A DNA stretch of 6,184 nt from Propionibacteriaceae bacterium (GTDB lineage: Bacteria > Actinomycetota > Actinomycetes > Propionibacteriales > Propionibacteriaceae), in NCBI GenBank assembly GCA_024636075.1, contig JAGXHS010000057.1:1-6184 (forward strand). The letters are read 5' to 3'. Positions 5,629 through 6,184 of this stretch are shown here, one piece after another. Under the pieces are notes generated by a model. The model worked only from the letters and a program-made list of their open reading frames with translations. It made no database searches and was not told where the DNA came from. Made by a program: the position numbers and the translations under genes. How positions within the stretch are numbered: position 1 is the stretch's first letter; every line of letters begins with the position of its first letter.

Positions 5629-5632
5629 ACAC

Positions 5633-6184
5633 ATGACAACCACCCCCCCGGGCAGCGTCGAGCAGCGGCGTCGCGTGGCCGAGCACGCCCAGCAACAGTT
5701 CGCGCATGCCACCGCCGACGAGGTGCTGGCTTGGGCGGCACAGGAGTTCGGCGATGGTTTGGCCGTCGCCTGCTCCATGGCCTCCGACACCGTCCTGCCC
5801 AGTCTTGTGGCGCGCCACCAGGCCGGCGTGGACGTGCTCTTCCTGCAAACCGGCTACCACTTTCCGGAAACACTCGGCACGCGAGAAGCGTTGCCGCTGG
5901 CACTCGACGTCAACATCATCGACCTCTGGCCCGCTCAGACTGTCGCCGAGCAGGACGCACAGTACGGCGCACAATTGCACGATCGGGATCCGGCCCGGTG
6001 TTGCCAGCTGCGCAAGGTGAATCCGCTGGACGAGGCGCTGGCCGGCTACCGGGCGTGGGTCACCGGGGTGCGCCGCGAGGAGGCGCCGACCCGCGCGGCG
6101 ACGCCCGTCGTCGGCTGGGACGAGGCGCACGGGCTGGTCAAGATCAACCCGCTCGCGGCGTGGACGTTCGACGACCTGCTCGCC
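5633..6184 (+). CDS. cysH: Adenylylsulfate (APS/PAPS) reductase CysH, 3' end off the window
   Basis: The first 184 residues of a thioredoxin-dependent reductase that converts activated sulfate to sulfite, which SirA then reduces. Recognisable family motifs are the nucleotide-binding VACSMASDTVL near 46-56, TGYHFPET around 81-88, CCQLRKV with Cys123-Cys124, and VTGVRREEAPTR around 143-154, then NPLAAW. The adjacent cysteine pair is typical of CysH enzymes that bind a [4Fe-4S] cluster and prefer APS; the second cysteine pair and the catalytic C-terminal Cys would lie past the window edge, so APS specificity is probable but not proven. Mycobacterial CysH is about 254 residues, so roughly 70 residues are missing. 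The ATG start has GAGGAG 4 nt upstream. Expression should depend on readthrough of the terminator at 5569-5596 under control of the leader peptide. The order sirA then cysH matches the mycobacterial locus. Confidence 0.94.
   Translation, partial: MTTTPPGSVEQRRRVAEHAQQQFAHATADEVLAWAAQEFGDGLAVACSMASDTVLPSLVARHQAGVDVLFLQTGYHFPETLGTREALPLALDVNIIDLWPAQTVAEQDAQYGAQLHDRDPARCCQLRKVNPLDEALAGYRAWVTGVRREEAPTRAATPVVGWDEAHGLVKINPLAAWTFDDLLA

Noticed and set aside
5171..6130. A 319-codon open frame on the minus strand
   Set aside because: It crosses the end of sirA, the leader, the terminator and most of cysH in antisense. No domain is recognisable and all of those plus-strand elements are better supported.
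1..6184. Insertion sequences, CRISPR arrays, phage genes or other mobile DNA
   Set aside because: No transposase or integrase motifs, no direct-repeat/spacer pattern and no terminal repeats were seen; the genes appear to be ordinary core metabolism.

Overview
The window looks like a piece of a high-GC actinomycete chromosome. The evidence is the strong G/C bias at third codon positions, a TTG start codon, a ferredoxin-type sulfite reductase and a CysH that both resemble the mycobacterial SirA/CysH pair, and a very large single-chain acyl-CoA carboxylase of a kind found in actinomycetes. I cannot name the genus.

Layout: positions 1-3142 (minus strand) hold the N-terminal 1047 residues of a fused biotin-dependent carboxylase (biotin carboxylase, biotin carrier, central domain); its carboxyltransferase half should lie beyond the left edge. 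A divergent regulatory region of about 230 bp (3143-3373) follows, with several inverted repeats. Everything to the right is on the plus strand: a short leader-peptide ORF (3374-3484), a hairpin region, sirA for assimilatory sulfite reductase (3561-5246), a strong hairpin after sirA (5287-5322), a second leader-peptide ORF (5438-5527), a textbook intrinsic terminator (5569-5596), and cysH for APS/PAPS reductase (5633 to the window edge).

The main discovery is regulatory. Each sulfur gene has its own attenuator, and the two are recognisable copies. Both leader peptides share the core VTRRH(I/V)DLLLVN-x-TMMC, 43 of 51 bases identical, ending in Met-Met-Cys. In both, a stem starts inside the Cys codon (arm 1 with arm 2). 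Arm 2 overlaps an identical heptamer, GCGTCCG, which can instead pair with an identical CGGGCGC in the 5' arm of the downstream terminator hairpin (arm 2 with arm 3). The arms 1 and 2 stem has a compensatory length change between the copies. This gives the classic logic: a ribosome stalled at Met/Cys codons frees arm 2, arm 2 captures arm 3, the terminator cannot fold, and the reductase gene is transcribed. The cysH copy has a perfect 9-bp terminator stem with seven T; the sirA copy has a weaker stem and no T-run.

Together CysH (APS or PAPS to sulfite) and SirA (sulfite to sulfide) supply sulfide for cysteine synthesis, so control by the supply of Cys or Met is biologically sensible. The carboxylase is transcribed divergently and has no evident functional link to them.
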